From assembly GCF_963662885.1 (NCBI RefSeq), contig NZ_OY760059.1, forward strand, positions 806,001-870,000: 64,000 nt of DNA, read 5' to 3'. Shown piece after piece: positions 17,949 through 26,155 of this stretch. Below the pieces are notes generated by a model. It did no database searches and was not told where the DNA came from. It saw nothing but the letters and a program-made list of their open reading frames with translations. Each line of letters begins with the position of its first letter. Positions within the stretch are counted from its first letter, which is position 1. Source of the stretch: an uncultured Pseudodesulfovibrio sp. Lineage in GTDB: Bacteria; Desulfobacterota; Desulfovibrionia; Desulfovibrionales; Desulfovibrionaceae. Position numbers and translations under genes: made by a program.

Positions 17949-18515
17949 ATGAAGACATATATGAAATGGCCGCTGTTGGCGGCCCTGCTTCTGGCCCTCT
18001 CCCTGGCCGCCGGCTGTGCCGGCGGAAACGCCATCAAACTGAAATACGCCCTGATTTCCACCGACACCCCGTGCGTGGGTGACATCACCGTCTTCCGTTT
18101 CGAGGACAAACGCCCCGTGACCACGCTGGGCAAGACAACGAACAACGAGAACATCACCGTTCTGTCCGATGTGGCCGAGTGGGCGGGCTGGGCCCTGTTC
18201 GACGAATTAGAGAACGCCGGGTGCAAGCCCAAATACCGGACCGCCATTACCGCGCCCGGCGACGAACTGGTTGTCACCGGTCAGGTCCTGGAGCTGACCC
18301 TGAACCAGACCGGCGTGACCACCTACAAGGGTCGGGTCTCGGTACGTATCGTGGTTTCGCGTGGCGATACGACGCTCCATGCCGAGAAGTACACCAGTGA
18401 GGTCGAGGATGTGGTCGTGCCCGGCTACTCTTCCGAATCCGACATCCTGGCCGAGGCCCTGCGCGGGGTCATGTACGAGGCTATTCCGGCCATTGCCCAG
18501 GCCGCCAGAAAGTAG
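17949..18515 (+). CDS. Outer-membrane-type lipoprotein (YajG-like fold suspected)
   Basis: The 188-aa protein has lipobox LAAGC (C23). The mature domain contains the phrase VFRFEDKRP and a later strand-rich part (YKGRVSVRIVVSRGDTTLHAEKY), recalling the YajG/auxiliary lipoprotein group in which FxDxR is conserved. That resemblance is weak and by eye only. The gene forms an operon with the coiled-coil lipoprotein upstream and perhaps with the nitroreductase 59 bases downstream. Confidence 0.72.
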   Translation: MKTYMKWPLLAALLLALSLAAGCAGGNAIKLKYALISTDTPCVGDITVFRFEDKRPVTTLGKTTNNENITVLSDVAEWAGWALFDELENAGCKPKYRTAITAPGDELVVTGQVLELTLNQTGVTTYKGRVSVRIVVSRGDTTLHAEKYTSEVEDVVVPGYSSESDILAEALRGVMYEAIPAIAQAARK

Positions 18516-18574
18516 CCAGGACGAACCTTTCCTCCGGTTAGCCGGACCCTCCAGCCCCTTTTTGAGGAGCGAAT

Positions 18575-19381
18575 ATGTTTGCCGACAAGGATATCTGCAA
18601 GCGCTGCGGCGCGTGCCAGGACGAGTGTCCCTTCGACCTCGTGGTCGAGGACCGCGAGGGCTTTCCCAAGCTGCGCCCAGCGGCCAAAAAGACGTGCATC
18701 AACTGTGGCCACTGTGTGGCTGTCTGCCCGGTTGGGGCCGTGACCCTGCCCGAGATGCCCGCCGTTACCTCCGGTCTCGCCCCCGACCAGTGCGGTTCCC
18801 TGGACCGTGACCTCAAGCTGACCCCGGCCCAGGCCGACCAGTTCCTGTCCGGGCGCCGCTCGGTTCGTTCCTACCGGGACAAGCCCGTGCCCGAAGAGGT
18901 GCTGACCCACCTCTTTTCCGTGGCCTCGTTCGCGCCCAGCGCCAAGAACGGTCAGCCCGCCCAGTGGATCGTCACCCGTACCCCCCAGGCTACCCGTAGG
19001 CTGGCCGGCATGACCGTGGAATACATGGCCACCAACTCGATCATGCCCGGCGTGGTCAAGAACTGGGCGCGCGGTGTGGACAAGATCCTGCACGGCGCTC
19101 CCCACGTGGCGGTGGCCCATGCCCCGGAGGATGGCTTCAACCCGGCCGAGGACTGCGCCCTGGCCGCCGCCTACCTCGAACTCTCGGCCCACGCCCACGG
19201 CCTGGGTGCCTGCTGGGCCGGGTTCCTCATGGAGGTGGCCGAAGGCTGCTGCAACATCAGAAGGGAGCTGGGCATTCCGGAAGGACACGGCGTTTATGCT
19301 GCTCTGATGTTGGGATATCCGAAGTACCGCTACAAAAGGATACCTTCGCGGAAAACCGTGGAAATCGACTGGTTGGAATAG
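18575..19381 (+). CDS. Ferredoxin-nitroreductase fusion protein
   Basis: The 268-aa cytoplasmic protein joins two 4Fe-4S clusters at the N-terminus (CKRCGACQDECP and CINCGHCVAVCP) to a nitroreductase flavin domain (RRSVRSYRDKPVPEEVL onward). Such fusions occur widely in anaerobes and pass electrons from iron-sulfur clusters to FMN; substrates are usually unknown. The C-terminal ALMLGYPKYRYKRIP motif is typical of the family. TTTTTGAGGAGC precedes the start. Confidence 0.92.
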   Translation: MFADKDICKRCGACQDECPFDLVVEDREGFPKLRPAAKKTCINCGHCVAVCPVGAVTLPEMPAVTSGLAPDQCGSLDRDLKLTPAQADQFLSGRRSVRSYRDKPVPEEVLTHLFSVASFAPSAKNGQPAQWIVTRTPQATRRLAGMTVEYMATNSIMPGVVKNWARGVDKILHGAPHVAVAHAPEDGFNPAEDCALAAAYLELSAHAHGLGACWAGFLMEVAEGCCNIRRELGIPEGHGVYAALMLGYPKYRYKRIPSRKTVEIDWLE

Positions 19382-19454
19382 GCCAAGCCTCTCCCGTGCA
19401 AGGGTGCAGAAGCGCCCGATTCGTTCCAGTTTTGGACGGTGCGTCCACCTTACA

Positions 19455-19505
19455 GAAAGGCAAGTGCCTCGTTCGACATGGCGTCGAGCGAGGCACTTGC
19501 CTTTC
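19455..19505. other. 17-bp inverted repeat with nested stem
   Basis: Arms 19455-19471 and 19489-19505 are perfectly complementary, with an inner TCGAC/GTCGA stem. The next bases CATCCCCTCTTC also occur in the tail of repeat copy A. It lies between the convergent nitroreductase and 3D-domain genes. Confidence 0.65.
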
Positions 19506-19525
19506 TCCATCCCCTCTTCGGGCAC

Positions 19526-19550
19526 AAAAAAAGGCCCCGTATGGGGCCCT
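19526..19550 (-). terminator. Terminator of the 3D-domain gene
   Basis: GGCCCC and GGGGCC pair around GTAT, and the minus-strand exit is a run of seven T. Confidence 0.75.
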
Positions 19551-19570
19551 TACTTGCGCATTGGTACTCG

Positions 19571-20065
19571 CTAGATATCGAGTAGCGCGGCCTTGATGTT
19601 CTTGCGGCCGAACTCCTTGGCCCTCGATTCGTCCCACATGAAGATGTCGATGCGCTGGTGAAAGCGCTTGTTCATGAGGTCGTTGATTTCGAAGATGCCG
19701 AGGCCTTCGATGCGGACCTTGCGGCCGAAAACCCAGCCCTGGTCGAAGAGGTCGCGGGATACGGCGATGGTGCCGGAGCGGACCTTGCGCATGGAGGCGG
19801 CGATGAGCGGATCGTCGTCGCACTGGTCGGTGGAGGGGTTGTAGGCGGTCACGGTGACCGTACGTACCGGGGACATATTCTTGGCTTTCTGCAGGAGCCG
19901 GGCCTCCTCCACCATGATCTTGCGTGCTTCAGCGGTCTTTTGGACCAGCTCAAGGCGGTGGGTAAGGTCGTCGATCTTCTGCTGTTTGACGACCACAACC
20001 ACGGCCATGATCACCAGGGCCGCACACAGGACCGGGGTGATGGTGTAGTTGAAGAGTATTCGCAT
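19571..20065 (-). CDS. Membrane-anchored 3D-domain protein
   Basis: This start gives 164 aa and an uncleaved N-terminal membrane anchor (about residues 8-26), followed by a coiled coil and a 3D domain. The three conserved Asp regions are visible in AYNPSTDQCDDDP, IAVSRDLF and INDLMN...RIDIFMW. The 3D fold is a double-psi barrel related to lytic transglycosylases such as MltA and is found in cell-wall enzymes. ACAAGGAAG lies upstream, and a near-perfect sigma-70 promoter is present, so the longer frame was rejected. A periplasmic role in peptidoglycan turnover is inferred. Confidence 0.85.
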   Translation of the reverse strand: MRILFNYTITPVLCAALVIMAVVVVVKQQKIDDLTHRLELVQKTAEARKIMVEEARLLQKAKNMSPVRTVTVTAYNPSTDQCDDDPLIAASMRKVRSGTIAVSRDLFDQGWVFGRKVRIEGLGIFEINDLMNKRFHQRIDIFMWDESRAKEFGRKNIKAALLDI

Positions 20066-20098
20066 ATGGATTGCTTCCTTGTTGTTTAAGGTCCGAGG

Positions 20099-20127
20099 CA
20101 TATAATTACCGCCCAAAACCTTGTCAA
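20099..20127 (-). promoter_or_regulatory. Sigma-70 promoter of the 3D-domain gene
   Basis: On the minus strand TTGACA and TATATG are separated by exactly 17 bp, with transcription starting near 20092. Confidence 0.7.
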
Positions 20128-20291
20128 CGCCTAAGTCTTTTCGATCACCCGCGCGCGAATTGAGTCCGTAATACCCCTAATTGTTTGATCAAATATGAGT
20201 ATCGTTCCATCGATTCAAAAGATACGGCATGGGAGACACCAGGAAAAACAACCCTTTGCGTGAGGTTGTATTTCATCGATAAAAGTATTTC

Positions 20292-20320
20292 TTGATATAG
20301 ATAAACAACTTAAATATAGT
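20292..20320 (+). promoter_or_regulatory. Sigma-70 promoter of the ComEC-like gene
   Basis: TTGATA (20292-20297) and TATAGT (20315-20320) are separated by 17 bp. The region 20128-20365 is AT-rich and holds no gene. Confidence 0.65.
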
Positions 20321-20365
20321 GCACTCGAATAAAGCCTGGGCGAATGTATTTTATCAAGGAAACAG

Positions 20366-21628
20366 ATGGGTTCTACGACATTTAGAGTGCTTCCGGTGAA
20401 CCGGGGTGAGGCCTGTCTTCTGACCTCCCGGCGCGGAGTGTATCTCTTTGACGGGGGCGGGTTGAGCGGTGGTCTGGCCCGGTTGCTCAGGGAGCGGCGG
20501 GTGGGGCGGTTGCGCGTTGCGGTGTGTACGGCTGCGACAATCGGCCGTCTTGGGGGGATTCTCGACCTCATGGATGGCGGTTACCCGGTGGGCGAATACT
20601 GGTTGCCGGAGGGGCTTCGGCAACTGGCCGCAGCGGCGGGGACGTTTCAGAAGGGAATCTACGACTGGCTGGCCGTGTGTGGTTGGTCGGCGCAAGATCG
20701 TTCGACCCTTGGTCTGCCGGGTTCCATGCCATCTGTAAGCGGTGATGGTCCATTGACCGTAGCCGCGCGGATGGCCCTTCTTGGTGCCGCAGCCTGTACA
20801 GGCTGTTTGCCCGACAAAACCGGGACGCTCACTCCCCTGGAGACATTTTCGGCAGTGGTTGAACTGCTTTTGCGGCAGGTCGCAGAAACGGGCGGTAGCG
20901 ATCTTGTGCCGTTGTGTCTCGACGGGTTGGAGCGGGGAGCCGGATCGGACCCCGTGTCTCGGGCGATGCTTTGCGCGAGGCTTCTGGACCGAAAGGCCGA
21001 AGGGCTGTCCCCGTCGCGTTTCAGGGGAGCCCGTGAAGTGGCCGGGATCATGGCGCTGGCTGTGGGTGTCTGGGGCCTTCTGGCAAGGGACCGCTTCCGG
21101 GTGCGCTGGTTTCGACAGACCGGCCGCCTTGAGCAACACCTGGTTCCCCGTCATCCTGTGATGTGTCTGAACGGTGTTCCCGTTGCCGGGGAGTTCGGCC
21201 AACCCGGCAGGGCTACGGCAGCGGATCTGTTCCAGGCGGTTCGACGGCTGATGGCGCCGGGCAACGGTCTGGCCTTCCGATACGGGGACGCGGATTGCGG
21301 TGCGTTGGTCTGCGGCGAATCGGCTCTTGCCTTCATGGGAAGACGCGCAGTCCTTCCGCTGAATCGGCCCACGGTGATCACGGCTCCGCAACAGGGGGGC
21401 CTGGGCGGTGAGCAGGCGTACGGGCGGGTCAGATCCGCCGCCCCAGAAGGCGACATCTGGGTGCGTTCCCACCATTCATTTACCCGCCGGGTGGCCGAGG
21501 GATTCTGTCGGCAGCCGGTCCGTTGTTGCCTGTACGACTGCCGAAAACGGACCGTACAGGAGATTCTGTTGGCCTTTGACCGGGGAAAGTGGCTGAGAGC
21601 CTCCGGTGCCAACTGTTCGTGTATATAA
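20366..21628 (+). CDS. Metallo-beta-lactamase-fold-like protein lacking metal ligands
   Basis: This 420-aa protein resembles the ComEC-type metallo-beta-lactamase domain in strand order: FRVLPVNRGEACLLTSRRG and YLFDGG at the start, then a stretch ending GRLGGILDLMDGGYPVGEYW. The expected THxHxDH ligand motif is replaced by TAATIGR (55-61), and the later APHHGS motif by APQQGG (340-345), so the zinc site is gone. The C-terminus is Cys-rich (C381, C387, C388, C392, C417, C419), which may bind a structural metal. There is no signal peptide. It has its own promoter. The assignment is by eye and the function unknown. Confidence 0.65.
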   Translation: MGSTTFRVLPVNRGEACLLTSRRGVYLFDGGGLSGGLARLLRERRVGRLRVAVCTAATIGRLGGILDLMDGGYPVGEYWLPEGLRQLAAAAGTFQKGIYDWLAVCGWSAQDRSTLGLPGSMPSVSGDGPLTVAARMALLGAAACTGCLPDKTGTLTPLETFSAVVELLLRQVAETGGSDLVPLCLDGLERGAGSDPVSRAMLCARLLDRKAEGLSPSRFRGAREVAGIMALAVGVWGLLARDRFRVRWFRQTGRLEQHLVPRHPVMCLNGVPVAGEFGQPGRATAADLFQAVRRLMAPGNGLAFRYGDADCGALVCGESALAFMGRRAVLPLNRPTVITAPQQGGLGGEQAYGRVRSAAPEGDIWVRSHHSFTRRVAEGFCRQPVRCCLYDCRKRTVQEILLAFDRGKWLRASGANCSCI

Positions 21629-21732
21629 GTTGATTTTTCTTCATTTCCTGCGAATAGGGGCTGGAAAACCTCTTTTCAACCCCATTCACCGATGCTAATC
21701 TCAAATTTCTAACGGAACCGAAGGGGGGAACA

Positions 21733-22080
21733 ATGACGCGGGATTTGTTCGACACCGATCAGTTCTTGGTCAGCCTTGCGCAAGACAGGGAGTTGGCCGA
21801 GGAACTTATCGATGCCTTCCTTGAGGACTGCCCCAAGCGCGTGGCGGAGCTGACCGAGGCTCTGGACGCGGGGGATGTAACCTCGGGGACAAAGCTGGCC
21901 CATTCGCTCAAGGGTATGTGCGGCGTGGTGCGCGCGGATGCCTTAAGCAGGCTGGCATTGGAAATCGAGTACGCCGGGCGCAACGGGGATCTGGACCTGA
22001 TGCGTGAACGGTTTGGCGACTTCAACGGCTGCCTGGACCGGGCGCGGGAGCTTATGGTCCGTTTTCGAGAAGCCGGCTGA
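21733..22080 (+). CDS. Stand-alone histidine phosphotransfer (Hpt) protein
   Basis: The 115-aa helical protein carries the Hpt signature AHSLKGMCG with phospho-accepting H57. Hpt proteins relay phosphate between hybrid kinases and response regulators. No receiver or hybrid kinase is adjacent, so it is an orphan that must serve a partner encoded elsewhere. A Gly-rich purine tract (AAGGGGGGAAC) precedes the start, and a strong terminator follows. Confidence 0.9.
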   Translation: MTRDLFDTDQFLVSLAQDRELAEELIDAFLEDCPKRVAELTEALDAGDVTSGTKLAHSLKGMCGVVRADALSRLALEIEYAGRNGDLDLMRERFGDFNGCLDRARELMVRFREAG

Positions 22081-22102
22081 GTCGAACCCTGGATAAGAAA
22101 AA

Positions 22103-22137
22103 GGCCCGTCCACCGATCGGTGGACGGGCCTTTTTTT
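22103..22137. terminator. Perfect palindromic terminator
   Basis: A 28-bp perfect palindrome (22103-22130) is followed by seven T and preceded by five A, so it can act on the convergent hpt and ompH-like transcripts. Confidence 0.85.
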
Positions 22138-22152
22138 GTGCGCGTATCGCGG

Positions 22153-22728
22153 TTATTCCGCGTCTTTCTTCTCGGTATCGGCCTTGGGAGCCTCTTCGGT
22201 CGCCGGAGCGGCCTGGGCATCGTCGGCTGCCGGAGCGGCCGGAGCCTCAGCCTTGGGCGCTTCGGGCAGGGAGAAGTCCATGGTCACGTTGTCCATGGCG
22301 GCCACGATGTCCTTGGTGATGTCCACGGTTTCGCTGGAAGCGATCACGGCCTGCTTGCTCAGGATCAGGGCCAGGCCCTTTTCATTGCGGTAGTTCTCCA
22401 GGACTTCATTGAACTTGGCGTCAACCATGGCGACGATGCGCTGCTGCTCGGCGTTCATGGTCTGCTGCAGTTCGCCCATGGCCAGCTTGTAGGCAGCCAC
22501 GGTCTCTTCGGTCTGGTTGGCCTGCATGGCCTTGTAGGCGGCTTCAGCCTTCTGCTGCAGGGGCTTGCCCATCTCCTGGAGGTGGGCCATGGCCTCGGTG
22601 GCCAGCTTGTTTTCCTTGAAGGCGGCAGCCTCGTCCACAACACCGATCTTGATCGGCTGTTCCTGGTTACAGGCGCTCAGGCCCAGGGCCAGGAGGGCGA
22701 CGAAGAGCAGGGGAAGAATCCGTTTCAT
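22153..22728 (-). CDS. OmpH/Skp-like lipoprotein
   Basis: The 191-aa protein has lipobox LSAC (C20), then IKIGVVDEAAAFKENKLA, the strand-helix start typical of OmpH/Skp chaperones. A long charged helical arm and a second strand (GLALILSKQAVIASSETVDITKDIV) follow, ending in an Ala/Pro/Glu-rich low-complexity tail of about 35 residues. Skp-type proteins hold unfolded outer-membrane proteins in the periplasm; lipid anchoring is unusual for Skp itself. Family fit is good, role inferred. Confidence 0.82.
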   Translation of the reverse strand: MKRILPLLFVALLALGLSACNQEQPIKIGVVDEAAAFKENKLATEAMAHLQEMGKPLQQKAEAAYKAMQANQTEETVAAYKLAMGELQQTMNAEQQRIVAMVDAKFNEVLENYRNEKGLALILSKQAVIASSETVDITKDIVAAMDNVTMDFSLPEAPKAEAPAAPAADDAQAAPATEEAPKADTEKKDAE

Positions 22729-22953
22729 TACTATATCTCCATGTTTTCGTTTAATGTCACTCTGGGGTCAAAGTCGCGCAAGCCTACGCGCGCCGCCGGT
22801 ATCTGGCAAGGGAAAGATAGACTGGCCCGGTTCCTCCCGGCCCTCGCCGCCGAGCTTGTCAGGGACGGTAAAAATGGTTGTCCGGCGGGCATTCCGGCAG
22901 GAAGTGCAGTGCTCAGATAGTCCTTACTCTTTGGAAACATGAAGATTCCTTAA

Positions 22954-22969
22954 TGGCACATCCCTTGCT
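22954..22969 (+). promoter_or_regulatory. Sigma-54 promoter of flgE
   Basis: TGGCAC (22954-22959) and TTGCT (22965-22969) give the required GG-N10-GC spacing. Transcription would start near 22980, about 83 bases before flgE. Confidence 0.8.
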
Positions 22970-23062
22970 CTTTACACTTCCGAGAAGGCATCGGGAATTT
23001 ATTGCCGGAAATGGGTATTCCGGTGGTTCCCGCGAATCCGGCCAGGCCGGATCGGAGGAAGT

Positions 23063-24676
23063 ATGAGTTTTGGAAGCATGTATGTGGGTGCCACGGGCGT
23101 GATTGCCCACAGCCAGGGCATGCAAGTCCTGGCCAACAATCTGGCCAATGTCAGCACTGTCGGCTACAAGCGTTCGAATATCCTGTTCGGCGATCTGATG
23201 AGCCAGCAGGTGGCTTCGGGCAGCGCCACGTATGACTCGCAGGCCGTACGCATCAGCCAGATGGGCATGGGCGTGGGCGTGTCCGCCATCCGGGGCATCT
23301 TCACGGACGGCGCGTTGTCCTCGTCCACGGAGTCCACGGACCTCGCCCTTTCGGGCCAGGGATTCTTCGGGATCACCGACGACACCGGGGCGATCCGTTA
23401 CACCCGCGCCGGCGGGTTCCGTTTCAACAACGAAGCCTATCTGGTCAATCCCCAGGGCTACCGGTTGCAGGGCTTTGCCTACGACCGGGAGGCCGACGCG
23501 TGGGACACCGCCGTGTCCGACATCCAGTTGCCGTACGAGGACATCACCGTGGACGGTCAGACCGCCCGCGTGGTCCGGTCCGAGCCGCAGGCCACCTCCT
23601 CGGTGGAGCTGGTCACCCAGCTCGATCACACGGCCGCCAGCCAGATCTCCGACGATAATAATCCGTTCTTCGCCATGGTCAGCGCCTACCATGCCAATCA
23701 GAGCAACGCGTCGTCCCCGTTCGGCACGGCCGAGCCGCAATACTCTTCGGCCATGGACGTTTTCGACGAAGACGGAAACAGCCATGAAATGACCATCTAT
23801 TTCGATCCCGTGTCCACGACGAACCTGTCCAACGCGGTGCCCGGCTACTCCTATTGGGAGTATGTCATCGCAATGCCCGAGGAGTCGGACGGTTCATCCG
23901 CGTATGGCACTTCCGCGGCCGGACTTGCGGGCATGGGGGTCCTGACCTTCAATGACAGGGGAGTCCTGGTCAACCAGTCTGCCTACACCCTGAATCCGAC
24001 GTCCACATCCGGCGCAGGCGGCACCAGCCTCTCCGCCTGGGTTCCGGCGACCTTCAGCGAAGAGGGACAGCCCCAGTTCAACTTCACCTTTGGCAGCAAC
24101 GGCGGCGCCATCGGCCAGGCCAGCACCATCAGCTACGATTTCGGGCTCGGTTCGACCAGCGGTTCCTGGCGGACAAGCAGCGGAGGGACCGCCGCATCCG
24201 TGGGCAACCGCGTGGATCTGTTGCCCGAGATGAACGATATGACCCGCGATGCCAGGGTGAGCACCAGTTACGACAAGCCGTCCTCCACCCTGTACCATAT
24301 CCAGGATGGCTATTCCTGGGGCTACCTCAACACCATCAGCGTGGACGAGGAAGGAATCATGAGCGGCCACTTCTCCAACGGCCAGACCGAGGAGATGTAC
24401 AAGGTGGCCGTGTACAAGTTCAACAGTCCGTGGGGGCTCAAGCGCGACGGCGGAACCAACTTCGTGGCCACCGACGCCTCGGGCGGGGCCATGCTCGGCA
24501 CGGCCGGCGACCGCGGCCGGGGGATCATCAACCAGAGTTCCCTGGAAGAGAGCAACGTGGACATGGCCCAGGAATTCGCCACCATGATCGTTACCCAGCG
24601 CGGATACCAAGCCAATACCAAGGTCATCACCACCTCGGATACGGTTCTGAACACGCTCATCTCGGTCAAGCGCTAA
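23063..24676 (+). CDS. flgE: Flagellar hook protein FlgE
   Basis: The 537-aa protein forms the flexible hook joining flagellar motor and filament. It begins with the rod/hook motif GVIAHSQGMQVLANNLANVSTVGYKRS and ends with SNVDMAQEFATMIVTQRGYQ followed by the TLISVKR coiled end, the two halves of the D0 helix bundle. Ser/Thr/Gly-rich outer domains lie between. GGAGG is placed correctly before the start. The gene stands outside any flagellar cluster in this window and sits behind a sigma-54 promoter, as expected for a middle-class flagellar gene. Confidence 0.95.
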   Translation: MSFGSMYVGATGVIAHSQGMQVLANNLANVSTVGYKRSNILFGDLMSQQVASGSATYDSQAVRISQMGMGVGVSAIRGIFTDGALSSSTESTDLALSGQGFFGITDDTGAIRYTRAGGFRFNNEAYLVNPQGYRLQGFAYDREADAWDTAVSDIQLPYEDITVDGQTARVVRSEPQATSSVELVTQLDHTAASQISDDNNPFFAMVSAYHANQSNASSPFGTAEPQYSSAMDVFDEDGNSHEMTIYFDPVSTTNLSNAVPGYSYWEYVIAMPEESDGSSAYGTSAAGLAGMGVLTFNDRGVLVNQSAYTLNPTSTSGAGGTSLSAWVPATFSEEGQPQFNFTFGSNGGAIGQASTISYDFGLGSTSGSWRTSSGGTAASVGNRVDLLPEMNDMTRDARVSTSYDKPSSTLYHIQDGYSWGYLNTISVDEEGIMSGHFSNGQTEEMYKVAVYKFNSPWGLKRDGGTNFVATDASGGAMLGTAGDRGRGIINQSSLEESNVDMAQEFATMIVTQRGYQANTKVITTSDTVLNTLISVKR

Positions 24677-24697
24677 CTGCCTGCCTGAATGCCTTGC

Positions 24698-24735
24698 AGG
24701 GCGCTGTCCGGTCTATCCGGGCAGCGCCCTTTTTT
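24698..24735 (+). terminator. Terminator of flgE
   Basis: AGGGCGCTG-CCGG and CCGG-CAGCGCCCT pair around TCTAT, followed by TTTTTT. Confidence 0.8.
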
Positions 24736-24803
24736 GGGTGTCGCCTTGAATTCCCACGGCAAACCGGATAGTCAGAGCGAGATTTTCCAACAAGGAGCAT
24801 TCC

Positions 24804-26153
24804 GTGACGGAAACACGCGACGACCGCAGTCCCGAAGCCATCCTGGATCTGGTCGGAGAGGTGGAGCGAGAGGCCCCGGGCGGGGCCGAAACCCTGTACA
24901 TGGCCGCCATGCTGGCCGACGCCCCCCTGCCCTACGACTTTGCCCTGTCCGTGGAAGGCACCCCGCACAACCCGGCACTGGTCAACCCGGCCGCCGCATT
25001 CTTCGCGGCCACGGCCATGATGGACCCGCTGGTGAACCGTGCTCTGGTGGATGCCGACGCGGACCATCAGGTCTTCATCCTGCCCGCCGACGTGCGCGAG
25101 ACCCTGCGCGGCGCGCTGGATGAGGAACAGGCCGCCGAGTGGGCCGGTCGGGCTGTCTACGCCCTGAACCTGTCCCTGCCCGACGCCGACCCCCAGCAAT
25201 GGCCCCTGGTGCAGTGGCTCATGCCCCATGTCCTGGCCTGTCGCGATCTGGTGGCCGACCTCGGCGTGCACACCGCTGCGGCCAACCGGGTCCTCCATCA
25301 GACCGGTTTTTCCCTGTATTATCAGCAGCGCTACAAGGAAGCCGCCGAGCTTCTGGAAGCGGCCATGTCCGTTGACGTGGCCCTCAAGGGCGACCGCCAC
25401 CCGGACATCACCGCCGACCTCGAGGGTTTGGCCACGGTCTACTGGGCCGGAGAAGACCTGCCCCGGGCCGAGGCCACGTTCAAGGCCTGCCTGGAACTGC
25501 AGCGCGAGATTTTTACCGAGAACAACCCGGCAATGGCCCCAGTCCTGAACGGGTTGGCCATGGTCCTGCAGGCTTGCGGGGATCTTGCCGGAGCCGAAGC
25601 CGCCCTGAACGACTGTCTGGCCGTGCTCCGTGCCTCCAACCAGGAGCGCCATCCGGCCGCAGCCTCCTGCCTGCACAATCTGGCACTGCTCATGGACGCC
25701 GTCGATCAACCGGAACAGGGACTGAAATACGCCCTGGAGAGTCTGGAGCTGACCACCGCACTGTACGGCGAGCACCATCCCGAGACCGCTTCCAGCCATA
25801 ACTTGACCGGCCTGCTTTTCGAGCGGTTGGGCAAGGCGCCCGAGGCCGAGGCCCATTTCCGCAAAAGTCTTTCCATCTACGTCGGTGCTTATGGCGAGGA
25901 CCACCCCGAGACCGGGCAGGCCCTGTGCAATCTGGCGCTGTTTCTGGACAGCCGGGGACAAACCCAGGAGGCGCTGGACTGCTTCGAGCGCGGTTTCGCA
26001 GCCTATGAGCGGTCGCTTGGCCCGGAGCACCCCTACATGGAAAATGCCTTGGACAACCTGGTCTCCTTTCTGGAACGGACCGCGTCCTCGGATTCGCCCC
26101 TGCGCGAACAGGCGCGGGCGAGGCTCAAACAGATCGTGGAAAAAGCGGGGTAG
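24804..26153 (+). CDS. Tetratricopeptide repeat protein (kinesin-light-chain-like repeats)
   Basis: The 449-aa protein has an N-terminal helical part and then at least six TPR-type repeats of about 42 residues with the GxxHPxxA spacing of TPR_10/TPR_12 (for example YGEHHPETASSHNLTGLLF and YGEDHPETGQALCNLALFL). There is no signal peptide, so it should be cytoplasmic and act as a protein-binding scaffold. The kinase gene begins two bases after its stop, indicating translational coupling. CAAGGAG precedes the start. Confidence 0.9.
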   Translation: MTETRDDRSPEAILDLVGEVEREAPGGAETLYMAAMLADAPLPYDFALSVEGTPHNPALVNPAAAFFAATAMMDPLVNRALVDADADHQVFILPADVRETLRGALDEEQAAEWAGRAVYALNLSLPDADPQQWPLVQWLMPHVLACRDLVADLGVHTAAANRVLHQTGFSLYYQQRYKEAAELLEAAMSVDVALKGDRHPDITADLEGLATVYWAGEDLPRAEATFKACLELQREIFTENNPAMAPVLNGLAMVLQACGDLAGAEAALNDCLAVLRASNQERHPAAASCLHNLALLMDAVDQPEQGLKYALESLELTTALYGEHHPETASSHNLTGLLFERLGKAPEAEAHFRKSLSIYVGAYGEDHPETGQALCNLALFLDSRGQTQEALDCFERGFAAYERSLGPEHPYMENALDNLVSFLERTASSDSPLREQARARLKQIVEKAG

Positions 26154-26155
26154 CC

